Source: Anadara kagoshimensis (lineage: Eukaryota > Mollusca > Bivalvia > Arcoida > Arcidae). Taken from it: a stretch of 64,000 bases of DNA. The translations under genes were made by a program, and so were the position numbers. The notes beneath the pieces were generated by a model, which had not been told where the DNA came from, did no database searches, and saw only the letters and a program-made list of their open reading frames with translations. Where the stretch lies: positions 73,134,009 through 73,198,008 of the forward strand of contig CM037861.1 of assembly GCA_021292105.1 (NCBI GenBank), in the 5' to 3' direction. Positions 21,185 through 32,614 of this stretch are shown here, piece by piece (within the stretch, counting starts at the first letter, position 1; each line of letters starts with the position of its first letter).

Positions 21185-21330
21185 CCAAGACCAGGGTTGG
21201 GCGAGCCTCAAAATGCAATAGGGAAAGAAAAATACAGCGACCAAACCGAGACTCGAACCCAAGACCTTCCCAACAATACTAGCGGGATATACTACGTCGT
21301 AACTACCGGGTTCGGTCAACCATACTTGCT
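21185..21330 (-). mobile_element. tRNA-derived SINE head (B box visible)
   Basis: On the minus strand GGTTCGAGTC (21250-21259) matches the Pol III B box, preceded at tRNA-like distance by CCGGTAGTTACGACGTAG. It reads like the tRNA-related 5' region of a SINE rather than a functional tRNA: no acceptor stem pairing could be built. It lies within the 5.1-kb insert. Confidence 0.4.
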
Positions 21331-21920
21331 TTTCAGGATGGGGAGGGGGTAGGGTCACAAATGTAAGTACTGGTTACAAAATGGCCTACATCATAACTAG
21401 AAGGTGCAAGGGGATGGTTGAATGCAAGCTACATCACACCAGAAACTTTTTCTTGTTGATGGAAACACAAGTTCATGTTGTGTGAAATTCATGTGTTTCT
21501 GGTTTGCTTTGAATAACACAAGTGTCAATGCACCAGTATGGAAAGGGTCAGATGTTATACTGTCTGCCTCTCATGATGTAAAATATAAGAACACCTTATT
21601 TATTTAGTCAACCTTAAATTATCCACAGAAAAAGGAAACTGCAACTTTCCTGTGTGCCTGCTCCTGCAGCTTTGAGAAATTCAGTTGACTGCATCTGGAA
21701 GTCATAGACTCCTACTGGTTGTGTTAGTTCAGGTATAATGGACTGAGTGGTAACTGGCTTCAGTGCAAAGATAATGTGGTAATATGGCAGCAACCTATAC
21801 AAATGTTGTTAGCTATCAATTAAAGCCACTCTTATATATGCTTGCACTAAGTACCTACATGCACAGAGCCAAGCTTCTATGGAATCATTTTGTACATATC
21901 AAAGTCAGGCCATAGATACC

Positions 21921-22330
21921 TCTTTCTAAATATAAGTGTTGGAGTAAAGTTTACATCCAACAAAATTATTTTACTTATATCAAGGTGGACATCTCTGGAA
22001 TGTTGGAGGAATCTGGACTGGATGTCTGGAGAAAACCACTGACATCAACAAACAGATTGACAATTTTTCACACTAGGATAAGTCCCAAGTGGCATCTTCC
22101 TAAATATATGTGTTGGAGTACACCCAATCAAAATCAAATCATTTTACTTATATCAAGGTGATGATTTCAAAATGTAGAGGAATCTGGAGTGTCTAGAGAT
22201 AACCACTGACATAAACAGACAGATTGACAAAATTTTTTACACTAGGATCAGTCCCAAGTGGGATTCAAGCCTTGAAATTAAAAGGTGTAATAGAGACCAA
22301 TGTGCCACCAACCCCCTTGGAATAGGTCTA
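21921..22330 (-). mobile_element. Two tandem SINE copies
   Basis: Two diverged copies lie head to tail, 21921-22092 and 22094-22330. Both begin (plus strand) with CTAAATATA.GTGTTGGAGT and share ATTTTACTTATATCAAGGTG, GAGGAATCTGGA, AACCACTGACAT..ACA and CACTAGGAT.AGTCCCAAGTGG. Only the right copy keeps the tRNA-like head, with GGCTTGAATCC as a B-box relative on the minus strand. The left copy seems to be the body without the head. Confidence 0.6.
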
Positions 22331-25300
22331 CACATTTCAAACTGGTCATTTCATTATAGGCAGAAAATCTCCACAAAATTACATTATCAAAATATCATGT
22401 TTGTAAATCTGAGTGTTGTTTTAGGTAAAATATTGTTTTTAACTTGAAAATATATTTTTCACAGATTTTTATATTTTTTCTCAAATTAAAAATAAATTCC
22501 ATGAAAACTGGTTTTAAAAAAATGACATGAAAATTTAGATCATTATTACCATTTCAAAATACTGCAAAACCTCTGATATATTGGCAATATGGATGGAATT
22601 TGACTATAAAATTGTATAGTTATTTATGGATAGCTGTGTAGATGAAGTTAGCCAGTACCAATATTGTGGGTACCTGTTACATGTACTTGTGGCAGTGAAC
22701 CTGTGCCATAAAATCTGATTAACCCCCCCCATTCCAATCAGATAGTTTTTGAGTAACATCTATGAAAAACTCTGAGTACTGGTAGTAAAAACAAACTATT
22801 TCTCAACAATAATTTTAATACATGTATGATACATAAACAAATTCATGTAATGAAAATACCTTGCTACTCTTCAATTAGACAAATTTGTGCTAACATATAA
22901 TTTATCTTTTTTGCATTTTGGTAAAGTTATTGAACAATCTGGTCAAGTGGTTGCAAAACTGTAGTTGAGAATCTAGACCTTGCACTTGATGTTCAGCTGT
23001 CTCATGTCCAGTATGTCATCTTTAAATGCTAAGCTGTGTATATTGAAGTAATTAAACCACTACAAAAAATTTAAATAATTAAATGCATGCTGACTAGTAC
23101 AAAATGAAATATTATACATAGTTTCTTTTCCTTTAAACTTGTCTCGGATATTTCACTTCCTCTCTGAATTTTGAATTCTCTATCAATATCAGGTTGAATC
23201 TGTATTGCAATGAATGTGTACCTATCAAAATATAAATGAATACACTGTATTTTCTATTGAATTTGATCATACAAATCACACAATAGCCAAAATAAACAAG
23301 AATTTGTCATGAATGTAAGATAATAATCACACAATATATTAAGTTTACTTCACATAACTAGAGCAGCTCTTTAGACAGCCCCCCCCATCTTGCTAGTTGT
23401 CATTTTTAAGATTTATTCCTTGTTCTATTCACCTTAATTTGGTATGCAACACATTGTCTCATGTTGTTTTCATTTGTTGCAAGTTTCATTAAAATTGATC
23501 CATAGACATAGAAGATATGGAGTGTACATTATATTTGGACAGATGGACAGGGTGATTCCCATATACCCAGTGGGCCCCAACTTTGTTTGCACTGAGTATA
23601 AATATACAACTCTGAATTATTCAATATAATGAAAAATAGAACTTGGCCATATTTGGCCTGTGAGACCTATGAATATACAGAGGTTCAAAATTGTCTTGGT
23701 CTGGGATATATTGGGTGTTGGGACCCTTGAAAAGTTAAAAGTTAAAACTTGAAAAGTCTGATGGACCCAAAATTTTTCTCTTAACAAGAAAATACTACTT
23801 TTTTTAAATGATTACATATTTTCAAATGTTAACTCAATTGCACATGGAACTTTCAGTGATATTTGTCTTTCAAAAAATTATGTTGAACCCATGAAAAAAG
23901 GCAAAAGGTCCTGGACCTTTAATTAAAAAAATATGTTTTGAAATTTTGAACCCCTTATTTATATATTAAACAAGAGTCACATATGCCTTAATTAACACTC
24001 ACCTGAGGATATGTCCCAAATCTACTGAAGAAGTTAAATAAACAATAACATTAATTACAAGGACTGTCAAAATCTTGTCAATTTTGAACCCCACTGTTAT
24101 CATGACAGATCAATGTAAATCCATCATGTGACTGCTATACTGTATTTGTTAAGCCTTCATTATCTTTTTATGCAATTTGTTTTATCTGAAAAGAGAAATA
24201 TTTTAAGTATTAAAAGAGGCTTCATTGAAAACAATGAAATAATTAACCATTAATTTCTGCTATATCATAATTATGTATACCAAGTTATTTAAAGTGCAAT
24301 GAATTTTGATTGTTTGAAAACATTTTTTTTCATTTAAATCTAACCCAACATAATTAGACACATAATTGGTACCTGGGGTAGGACATGCTATCAAGAGTGT
24401 ATGGTAGGGTAAAACAGATAGACACAACAGCAGATTAACCATATACATGTGTAATAAGTTTTTCTGGAAAGAAAGTTGGACAATGTCATATTTACCAGAG
24501 AACAAGATGGTCATTAGACTGTCTTGACCACAAATTGGATAACAGCTATTATCCAGTCAGGATTAAAACAAGTGATTTGCATACACACATGAGGTTGGGT
24601 ATTCACAGATTATGGATATTTCAATTCATCTGCCTGATACAAAATTGTACATCCTCCCCACTGTATACCTATTAAACAGCACAAACTGATTAATGATGAT
24701 ATGTTGAATGTCTTCCTTAGATACCCATGTAACAGAAAAGAATAATCAAATACATTTTTTTCAATTTACAATAAATATAATCCTGAGTGGTGATGTTTTA
24801 AAACTAGACTTTAACAGATTTATAATTATTATTATTTTTATTATTATTAAGAAATGATGTTTTGACATGTTGAAACTGACACTAGCTGATCAGCTCAAGT
24901 TGTGAAAGTAAGGATTATGGGGTTCAAACCTAAGGCAAGTAGCCAACCAGTAACTTCATATCGCACTATATTATATTTTTAACAAGCAGTGCCAAGATAG
25001 TGGTTATAACAACCTATGCAAATGTAAACCTAAAACCCCAGAATGCATTGGAATTTGTACCCGTATAAGGCAAAATAATAGGATGTCAGCTGGTCATTGT
25101 CATGATTGTGGTATGTGGAACCGGTAGCCTGTACTAAAACGTGCATGTGGTGTGGTTGTGACACATAGACACCTACTTTCATTAAACATTGACCCTCAAA
25201 CGCAAGGAAATAAAAAAAAGACAATACACTGTATATCTGCTGTAAAAAAAATGAGACAATAGTTCGTAAAAATTACAATATACACTACCATGTACAGCAT

Positions 25301-25550
25301 TAACCCTGTCAGACAGTTTCTTCTGATGAATCTGATACATTTTCCACCTCACAGTTTCGTATGGCTCGTAAAATTTACTGAATGTTCGTCATGTTTACAC
25401 CTTGAAGTCTGTCAGTATTTTGTATTCCGTAAATTCCGCCGTTGATCGGAGAGCTGAAGCGCACCTTTCAGTCGTTGTAACCCATGCAGTTGTTAGTGCA
25501 TCACGCGCACTTTCGCGCTACATGTACTTATTGATGACGTCACAAGTGTG
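22331..25550. other. Interior of the 5.1-kb insert, no gene seen
   Basis: AT-rich sequence without domain-bearing frames. Near 23975-24010 a CTCACCTGAGG segment resembles the dispersed repeat at 5103. The remaining short ORFs are not supported. Confidence 0.5.
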
Positions 25551-25721
25551 ATCGTCGAAAACCGGAAGTTGCCTGTACAGGCTTTGATTACAAATTTTTC
25601 CAGGTGCAAAATTGGAGGTTTCACCACGTATATCTCGAAAAGGAGACCATGTACGATCACGGGATTTTCGACATTGTTTTAATTACGGCATTTACTATTT
25701 ATACTCAAATTATCGAAAATC

Positions 25722-27345
25722 GTTTAACTTAAACTTTAATTCAGCAATAAAACTAATTGATGACTTCGGTGACTGTTCTGGGCTAAGAGCAAACTTTGGT
25801 AAAACTGAAGCTATTTGGATTGGGGCGAAAAGGGGATGTGGTGAAGAGTTAAAGACCTATAAAACATTAAAATGAAATCATGAAGGAAAATTTAAACTTC
25901 TTGGTATCAAATTTAATTTGCAATCTGAATTCTTTTACATGGAAAATTATCAAGAAAAGCCGAGGTCTTTCAAAAACATCCTTTCCGATTGGTCTTATCG
26001 AAATTTATCTTTAATTGGAAAAATTGTTGTAGTCAAAACAATAGCACTGCCTATATTAATACATTCTTGCTTGGCTCTTCCAGACCCTCCTAGAAAAATC
26101 ATTGACGAGATTCAAGCCACTATTTTTAAATTCATTTGGAATGGAAAAGTGGATAAGTTAAAAAGGAAAATAATGTATAATGATCTTGCAGAAGGGGGAC
26201 CCCGCGTTCCCCATATTGAATCTTTTATTCGTGCATTAAAACTTACATGGGTTAAAAAATTTATCGATCCACTTGTTCATTCCAATTGGAAAAAGCTTTT
26301 ATTGGACACAGTTGAAAAATTCGGAGGGGACAAAATTTCGTTTTTAAAAGAAGGAATGAAAAAAATTTCCAAAAAATTAAACACTTTTTTGAAAGATGTA
26401 TTTTTGAATTGGTCCAAATTGAATAAAACTCTCATCACATCCCCTAGTGATATATTATCCCAACCGCTTTGGTATAATCCATTAATCAAAGTTGATAAAA
26501 ATATGATTTTTTATAAAGATATGTGTGATAAGGGGATTTTCTTTATAGGTGATATCATAGACGAAAATGGTAGAATTATGAATTGTAACGGCTGTAATGC
26601 AAAATACGGAATTAATACCAACCCTCTACGATATTTAAGTTTAATCCATGCTATTCCAAACAAATTTAAAACAGAATTGTTAGGATTACCCAATAATAGA
26701 CAAATAGAAAATGAAAATATATTGACCTTGAAGAGAATGGAAAAAGTAACAAAAGTATTTTACGACAAAATTGGGAAATTGGGAGTAGAACATGCGTCAA
26801 AAACTCAAGAAAAAATCAATACAAAACTAAATACCAGCATAGATGAAACTGAATGGAGAGAAATTTACTCGTCCCCTTTTCGAATTACCGATGATACAAA
26901 ATTACAGTCTTTACAATTCAAAATCAACCATAATATTATCTTTTATAGGTGTAAATTGTCGGATACAGAATTATGTACATTTTATTTTGAAACGAAAGAA
27001 ACGCTCATCCATTTATTTTTCGAATGTTACACTGTAAGATCAGTTTGGTACCGTTTTTTAGATGAACTAAACACAAAATGTAACATAAAAGTTAATAAGA
27101 ATGCAGAACATTTTGTTTATGGTATACACAACCATGAACAAAAAGACATAATTAATCTCTGTTTTTTGATTATTAAAAGTTATATTTACTTATGCAAAAT
27201 AAAAAAAACGTTACCAAACTATGATGTTGCAGTGCAAAAGAAAAAAGTATACCGGAACTTAGAATTGTTTTCGCTTCATAAATATAGCCCCAAGAAAATA
27301 AACAAAATTAAAAAGAATTGGGACGATATAAAACTCTTGTTTTGA
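25722..27345 (+). pseudogene. L1-like ORF2, part 2: RT end and C-terminus (LINE-1)
   Basis: Coding resumes exactly where part 1 stopped: the KS of the split motif is followed by LNFNSAIKLIDDFGDCSGLR and TEAIWIGAKRG. After one frame change near 25875-25918, a 475-residue open stretch covers the thumb (RNLSLIGKIVVVKTI, IFKFIWNGKVDKLKRK, GGPRVPHI) and the C-terminal region. The knuckle reads CTFY...HLFFEC, so the second Cys has become Tyr. The frame ends at the TGA at 27343-27345, followed by ~145 bases of 3' UTR and an A-rich tail. The long intact frame shows that the element is not very old. Confidence 0.88.
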
Positions 27346-27489
27346 AGACATATGTAATTATTATGACATTCTCTTATTTTTAATATGTGTATTTGTATGT
27401 CATTAACAAAATTATGTAGCATCTCAAATGTTAAATATTTTTGTAAATTATTTGGAAGATGAAATAAAAAATACCAATACCAAAAAAAA

Positions 27490-27850
27490 TTTTACTAAAA
27501 TTTGCCACCCCAATGAACATTTTTGCATTGGTATACTGTAAATTTAAGTCGCCATTTTGATTTTGGAATTATGGGTTCAAAAACTCAAAATTAAGCATTG
27601 TATTGGCCATTTTTGAATTCGACATCCTCAAATTATGTTAAATAAATCATGTTACCAACTTTTACCAAAATTTGTCAACCCAAGTATCATTTTTGCATTG
27701 ATTTACCATTAATTTTAGCCGCCATTTTGTTTTTTGAATTATGGGTTTAAAAACTCAAAATTCAGCTTGGTATCCGCCATTTTCGAATTCAGCACCCTCG
27801 AATTAGGTTAGAAAAAGATGTTACCAACTTTTACTAAAAAATGCCGCTTC
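27490..27850. repeat. ~180-bp satellite, right part
   Basis: This continues the array at 9570-10049 in phase: TTTTACTAAAATTTGCC, AAGTCGCCATTTTG near 27548, GCCGCCATTTTG near 27719, with shared GAATTATGGGTT and ATGTTACCAACTTTTAC. The first 13 bases are the second copy of the LINE-1 target duplication. Confidence 0.8.
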
Positions 27851-29100
27851 AAGTCACATTTTCTGAAAATGTGCCTAGTCTAATATAGATACGTCGCAAC
27901 TTTTTCACTAAATTTTAAAATTTTAAAATGCAATGCGACTTAACTAGCCGACATTAAAATATTTTGATAATCTGTCTCGAATTTTCAAGGCATTTTAGAA
28001 GATCGACAAACCGGATGTTAAGGTAATTTTCTAGTTGAAAGTAAATTTTGCTCTTTATTGTATTTTTGTTATTGTTTTTATTATATGTGATATTTTTGTT
28101 ATTATTACATTTGACAAATAAAGTCTTTGAAATAAACAAATAATTAATTAATTAAGGTAAGGATGAGTCTCATTTTTAAGTTGTCACGCGCAACAGAATA
28201 GCCGTCGGCAAAGAAGTAAATACTTGGTCACCTGTAATAACTTTGAATAATCAAGTCCTCCCGGTAACACCTCGCGTGTGTCTTGTTTGTTTAATGATTG
28301 GAGCCCGATAACTTATCTATTGATATAATTGTCCATGTTTACCGGTACCTATGTTTATATATTGAAGAAGAAAGTGCCGCCATTACAAACACTAATTATA
28401 TATTTCTATGTCAGAGGTCATACGGCACTTTCGTATCTTTCGGTTTGAGTAAAAATTGTTAGGATTGGACAATCGCTGATCGGGATATTCATAAAATTTA
28501 TTAAAATTAAATTTGCAATTCCAACGACATGTTTAGATTTTAAATGCAACAAAAATGGATACAAATTATTCTAACAACCGGAGGTCGTCCTAGTTATTGA
28601 CCAATACTCTCGAATGCAAAACCACATGTCATTCTGAACAATATAAAATGGCGATATTTACCCCCCCCCGGTAAGCAACAGATCGTCAACTTTAACATAA
28701 TACCGACAGTCCAGTATTATAAAATCTGAAACATGAGTCTAATAACGCTATAAGCGACCCCCTTGTTTAAACAAATCATGCAATACATATCGCAACCTCT
28801 GCGCATGATCAAACTTTGACTTCCTTTGTCGGTGACAACAACATGTGAATTAACCTATCTCATGATCGGGAGCCAAATAGTACATGTTTTATTCAAGCAA
28901 TATACATCGTTTGTATATATACATGTAAAAAATAATATCTACATACATGTTTAATTTACACAAGCTATTCAAACAATATTTATTAAGAAGAAAAATAATA
29001 AATAACACCGGTAAAAGCTTTTGTTTCTTTATTCGTGGAATTGAAAATCAATGGCTCTTGCTGAGCAAATCTTGAATTTTCTCTTGCAAATTTTTGGCTG
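27851..29100. other. Non-coding stretch
   Basis: No gene is seen. There is a C-run near 28662-28670 (CCCCCCCCCGG) and a T/A-rich segment near 28060-28110. Short ORFs have no domain. Confidence 0.5.
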
Positions 29101-29640
29101 CGACGTATGTAGACGACCTTTAGAAAATACTGGGCTTGCTGGCCTAGGGTGGGGGTGCGACGTATCTACTGGGGCGACGTATATACGGAAATATACGGTA
29201 AGTAAACAGTGTATTCGGTAACGTATGTAGCACCTCTAGATGACTTTGAGTCAATATAAAGACAGCTAAATTATATTATATTTCAAATTGTTAACTGTTG
29301 TTTTCCTTAATAACATTGTAAAACTTATCAATAGAACACATGATATTGGTAAATACGTTCACTTTTCTAGCAAAATGACAAAAAACTATTTATCGGTAAC
29401 GTATGTAACAGTTTAACCGATAATAAGATTATGTACATAGTATCGTTTACAATGAAGTCTTCAATTTCTTGATTAAGACAACAAGAGATATAAAGCTTTT
29501 AAAATTATCAATTATCACGATGCAAATGTTCACTTTTCTAGTGACAAAAATAATTAATTAAGTAAGTAACGTATGTAACTGTTTAGTCATGTATGTAACA
29601 ATTACATACTGGGGTTTAAAACTTCTTCACTCAGTGACAT
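29100..29640. repeat. Old ~175-bp tandem repeat with GTAACGTATGTA core
   Basis: GTAACGTATGTA recurs at 29218, 29396 and 29566, intervals of 178 and 170 bases. The second and third are preceded by a shared GTTCACTTTTCTAG, then TGACAAAAA, and all fit one degenerate unit. Further relatives in both orientations occur at 31150-32420. Confidence 0.55.
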
Positions 29641-31149
29641 GCCCTCCTTTAAAGAAATTCAATAAAATATACCCGAGTTACATTCTAAAAAACAAGGCTA
29701 ATGGAATGAGAAAGTCTTAATTGCTAAATAAAATATCATATCTTTAAAGGAACCACTATCTGTATTTTTCTCTCCAGTAGTACTTTTAATATTTAGTTTT
29801 TAAACCTGAAATCTGGACTTATTCTTTATTTCTAACAGCTTTCTTTCTCCACCCGATTGATTATACTGTTTTTAAATTCAGGATAGACTAAAAAATCTGA
29901 CATGCTATGTACCTTTTACAAACATTAACTGTTTATACCAGTCAATTTATTTAAAGTCGTTCTCTTTTTCTTCTAATTATCTTTTAATCAATCATGTGAC
30001 TTAAAATGTCTCTCATACCGATCCATGCCAGTTTCATAATCCCAAAGCAGAGAACAAACGTTGAAAATTTGCAAATAAAAGTAAACACACGAACTTTCAC
30101 CAGGAAAGTGAAAACAAATCAACAATGTCCATTGTATTTTGGTATTAGTAATCAAGCAGTTTGCTTCGTTTTATAAAGTCCACGTGGGTGCCATAGTTGA
30201 GGTACAAGTCCCAATATGAAGCAGAACATGAAGGATTAGTTGTATCTTTTATTTCAATATCCTTAAGATAGATGACATTCACAAAAGCCTTCGAATTTAG
30301 AATTATAAAATCCTATACCAGACATCATATATCTGTATATATGTGGAGTTAAATGGTTTTGTTACAGTCATCCTTCAAGTTAAAAAAAACGGTTTTACAC
30401 ATTCTGCTGCAATATGAAATAAATCAGCCAGCAATGATGCACAGTTTAGACCCATTACCGATTATTGTTGGACAATTATATTGCTAAACATAACATGTAT
30501 ATGTTGTCTTTCAAAATCACTGATATTTTGTTGTTGATTCTTTCACTATACATGTATTTAATATTTGTCAATAAGGAGTTACCAAGAAGAACTTTTTCTT
30601 GCTGAGCTTCGCTTGTTGGGTGTCAAGTCAATAATGGATACATCACTTTCTGTTTGCTTTCATAATGTTAACTTCTCATTTGAAAATGTAACTCTTTTAT
30701 CATCTCTAATATGAAAGTTTTCTAACTGAAATTTCTTTCTCATGATTTATCTTTTAAAATTTTAGCTTCTTGTCAGAACTTGTATAGTTTGACCCCTAGT
30801 TTAAATAGAAGGTAACCTAAAACTAAGAAGAGTATGACCACTTTTGTTAATGACGTAACAGGGACTGGTTCCAAAGAGACATAACCACTATCTAAAACAT
30901 CCTTGGCGGCTATCTGTTCTGGAAAGTCATGTGTTTAACTTAACTTGCCAGTTTCTAAGTTTTCACTTTGCTTCTGGATTTGTGATTCGGACACATGGAA
31001 TAGTAGGTTTGTTTTTTTCAGTTTAATTCTTAGTTTCTCTTCAATTTAGAACTCCGATCATATCCCATTTTTTTGTCTCTGTAATTTGACTGAATTTCAA
31101 GACTTGATTAATCCATCATGAAACATTAGACAGCAACTGTGTTTGTTAT
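29641..31149. other. Non-coding, includes diverged copy of window start
   Basis: Segment 30205-30555 is the second copy of the repeat at 1-330. The rest is AT-rich with no gene or tandem structure that I can support. Confidence 0.5.
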
Positions 31150-32430
31150 TCAGACCAGTAGCGTAGATACCAATACTTACGTTACCCGGGAGTCTGCAGA
31201 TATATGAATGTATATTGACCACCCATTTGACCATTGAAGTTTTGTTTTACGCTGCATTTACACTTTCATAATCAGAATTTATAAAATTGCAGGTATTTGA
31301 TTTGTATGTATAACAAATATTAAAATGAACAATGTTGTATTCAAATATATGAGAAAATTATCCAAATAAATTAGACCAGTGACATCTATCGTTTCAAAAT
31401 CCAATTTGAAGTTGAAAATTGTTTAATTTCTCTACACGTAACTAAACTAGAAACTTTAAGTGTTTGTTTATTTTTGTATCTAATGACAGTTTGCTTAACT
31501 ATTTCATTGTAATTGAAATGAAAGTGCTGATACATACGTTACTTGTGTTAAGTACATACGTTACCTATAGTAACGTATATATCATTTTTTGGAAAATGAA
31601 TTCCAGACTATGGATCAAGGGTAGACATACCATCATGGGTTTAATGGAAATGACAAGGTTTATTATTTATATATAGTCAGATGTATTATTTCAAATTGAA
31701 ATGTTTTAATGGATTCTTGCCATCCAAAGAGGTCACCTTCGACTGTTTCGATGTGGTTAAAACTTCACATGTACACTTCTATAATTTAAATCTAGAACTA
31801 TACAAATTATAGTGGTCACTTGACGTGATTTAGGTGTATTTTCAAATGATGTTATCACATATGTATCGGTAACGTATGTATTTTTCCAACTGTTACAATA
31901 TGTGGTTTAAATAATAGGAACTTGTGCGGAATAAAGATGATATATTTTAAATATTATATCAAAGTACTTCGTTTGACAATATATTAATTTTGACTTGGAT
32001 AAAATATTTAACCATATGAATGACGTAACGTAAGTATGGATGAAAATAAAACCTTTCATTCAATTTTGTGTCATGCTTGTTCAGGTCCAATAGCGACTGT
32101 TAAGTTGAAAATTTAATTGTTCCGTTAAGTATGCGTAAGATAAGCTTCAATTTGCCCACGTCAGTGGTAAGTATGACATTAATATATGATAACCATGGAG
32201 ACAGTTTTATATGTGGTAACGTTTGTATCCGACAGCTGGTAACACATCTTTATTTGGCACCAGATTTTACCAATAGCTTGCATTGTCATCAGAAACCAGT
32301 TTTTAGATATGACAACAATGCAGCATTAACAAAAGCAATTCTTTAAATTTTTGTTACTTTCCAAATATTGAAGATTTGGCGATTTAAAACATAAAAACCT
32401 TACCCGGTAACAGTAACGTTTGCATTATTT
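31150..32430. repeat. Dispersed GTAACGTATGTA-type motifs, both orientations
   Basis: Relatives of the motif occur at about 31179 (reverse), 31531 and 31553 (reverse), 31570, 31868, 32025, 32216 and 32411. The last four are spaced 157-195 bases apart, similar to the unit at 29.2-29.6 kb. Flanking sequence is too diverged to align fully by eye. Confidence 0.4.
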
Positions 32431-32614
32431 TGAAGGTTTATGAGTTTGGAAAATAATCAAATACATGGATTAGCAAGAAAACTGTGATTGATAATTGTAG
32501 ATATAATGTGTAGTTTCTGTTGGTACATGTATTCTTTGGTCTTTTCCAAAGCCAATTCATTATACTGTAATATAACACTATTTGGGCCTTTTAACTACAG
32601 CTATTATTTCAACA

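Larger units (their letters stand above)
20639..25721. mobile_element. ~5.1-kb insert with degenerate terminal inverted repeats
   Basis: It interrupts LINE-1 ORF2. CGAAAAATC ends the left flank (20630-20638) and CGAAAATC ends the insert (25714-25721), a possible 8-9-bp duplication differing by one A. About 90 bases inside each end are related segments in inverted orientation. On the left: GAACGCCGTATTTC, then ACGAGAAATTTTGAAATAACC, then TTTTGCACACCTG (20706-20776). On the right, read in reverse: AAATGCCGTAATT, TCGAGATATACGTGGTGAAA, TTTTGCACCTGG. Both ends also carry TGACGTCACAAGTGTGA (near 20810 and 25535). No transposase frame exists, so a non-autonomous DNA transposon is the best reading. 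Superfamily is unknown. Confidence 0.55.
10050..27489 (+). mobile_element. L1-like LINE-1 with NADAR accessory ORF (nested, interrupted)
   Basis: The element is flanked by the 13-bp direct repeat TTTTACTAAAATT (10037-10049 and 27490-27502) inside a satellite whose phase continues across it. The order is: truncated ORF1 (10050-10380), spacer, NADAR ORF (to 11488), spacer, ORF2 (18472-20638 plus 25722-27345), and an A-rich end at 27482-27489. Two later insertions break it: LINE-A at 11711-17948 and a ~5.1-kb insert at 20639-25721. Without these the copy is about 6.1 kb. The start falls inside ORF1, so it is 5'-truncated. The boundaries are directly supported by the duplication and the satellite; membership of the NADAR ORF follows from the boundaries. 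Confidence 0.83.

Noticed and set aside
21185..21330. Functional tRNA gene on the minus strand
   Set aside because: A B box is present but no acceptor stem or anticodon arm could be built; it is better explained as a SINE head.
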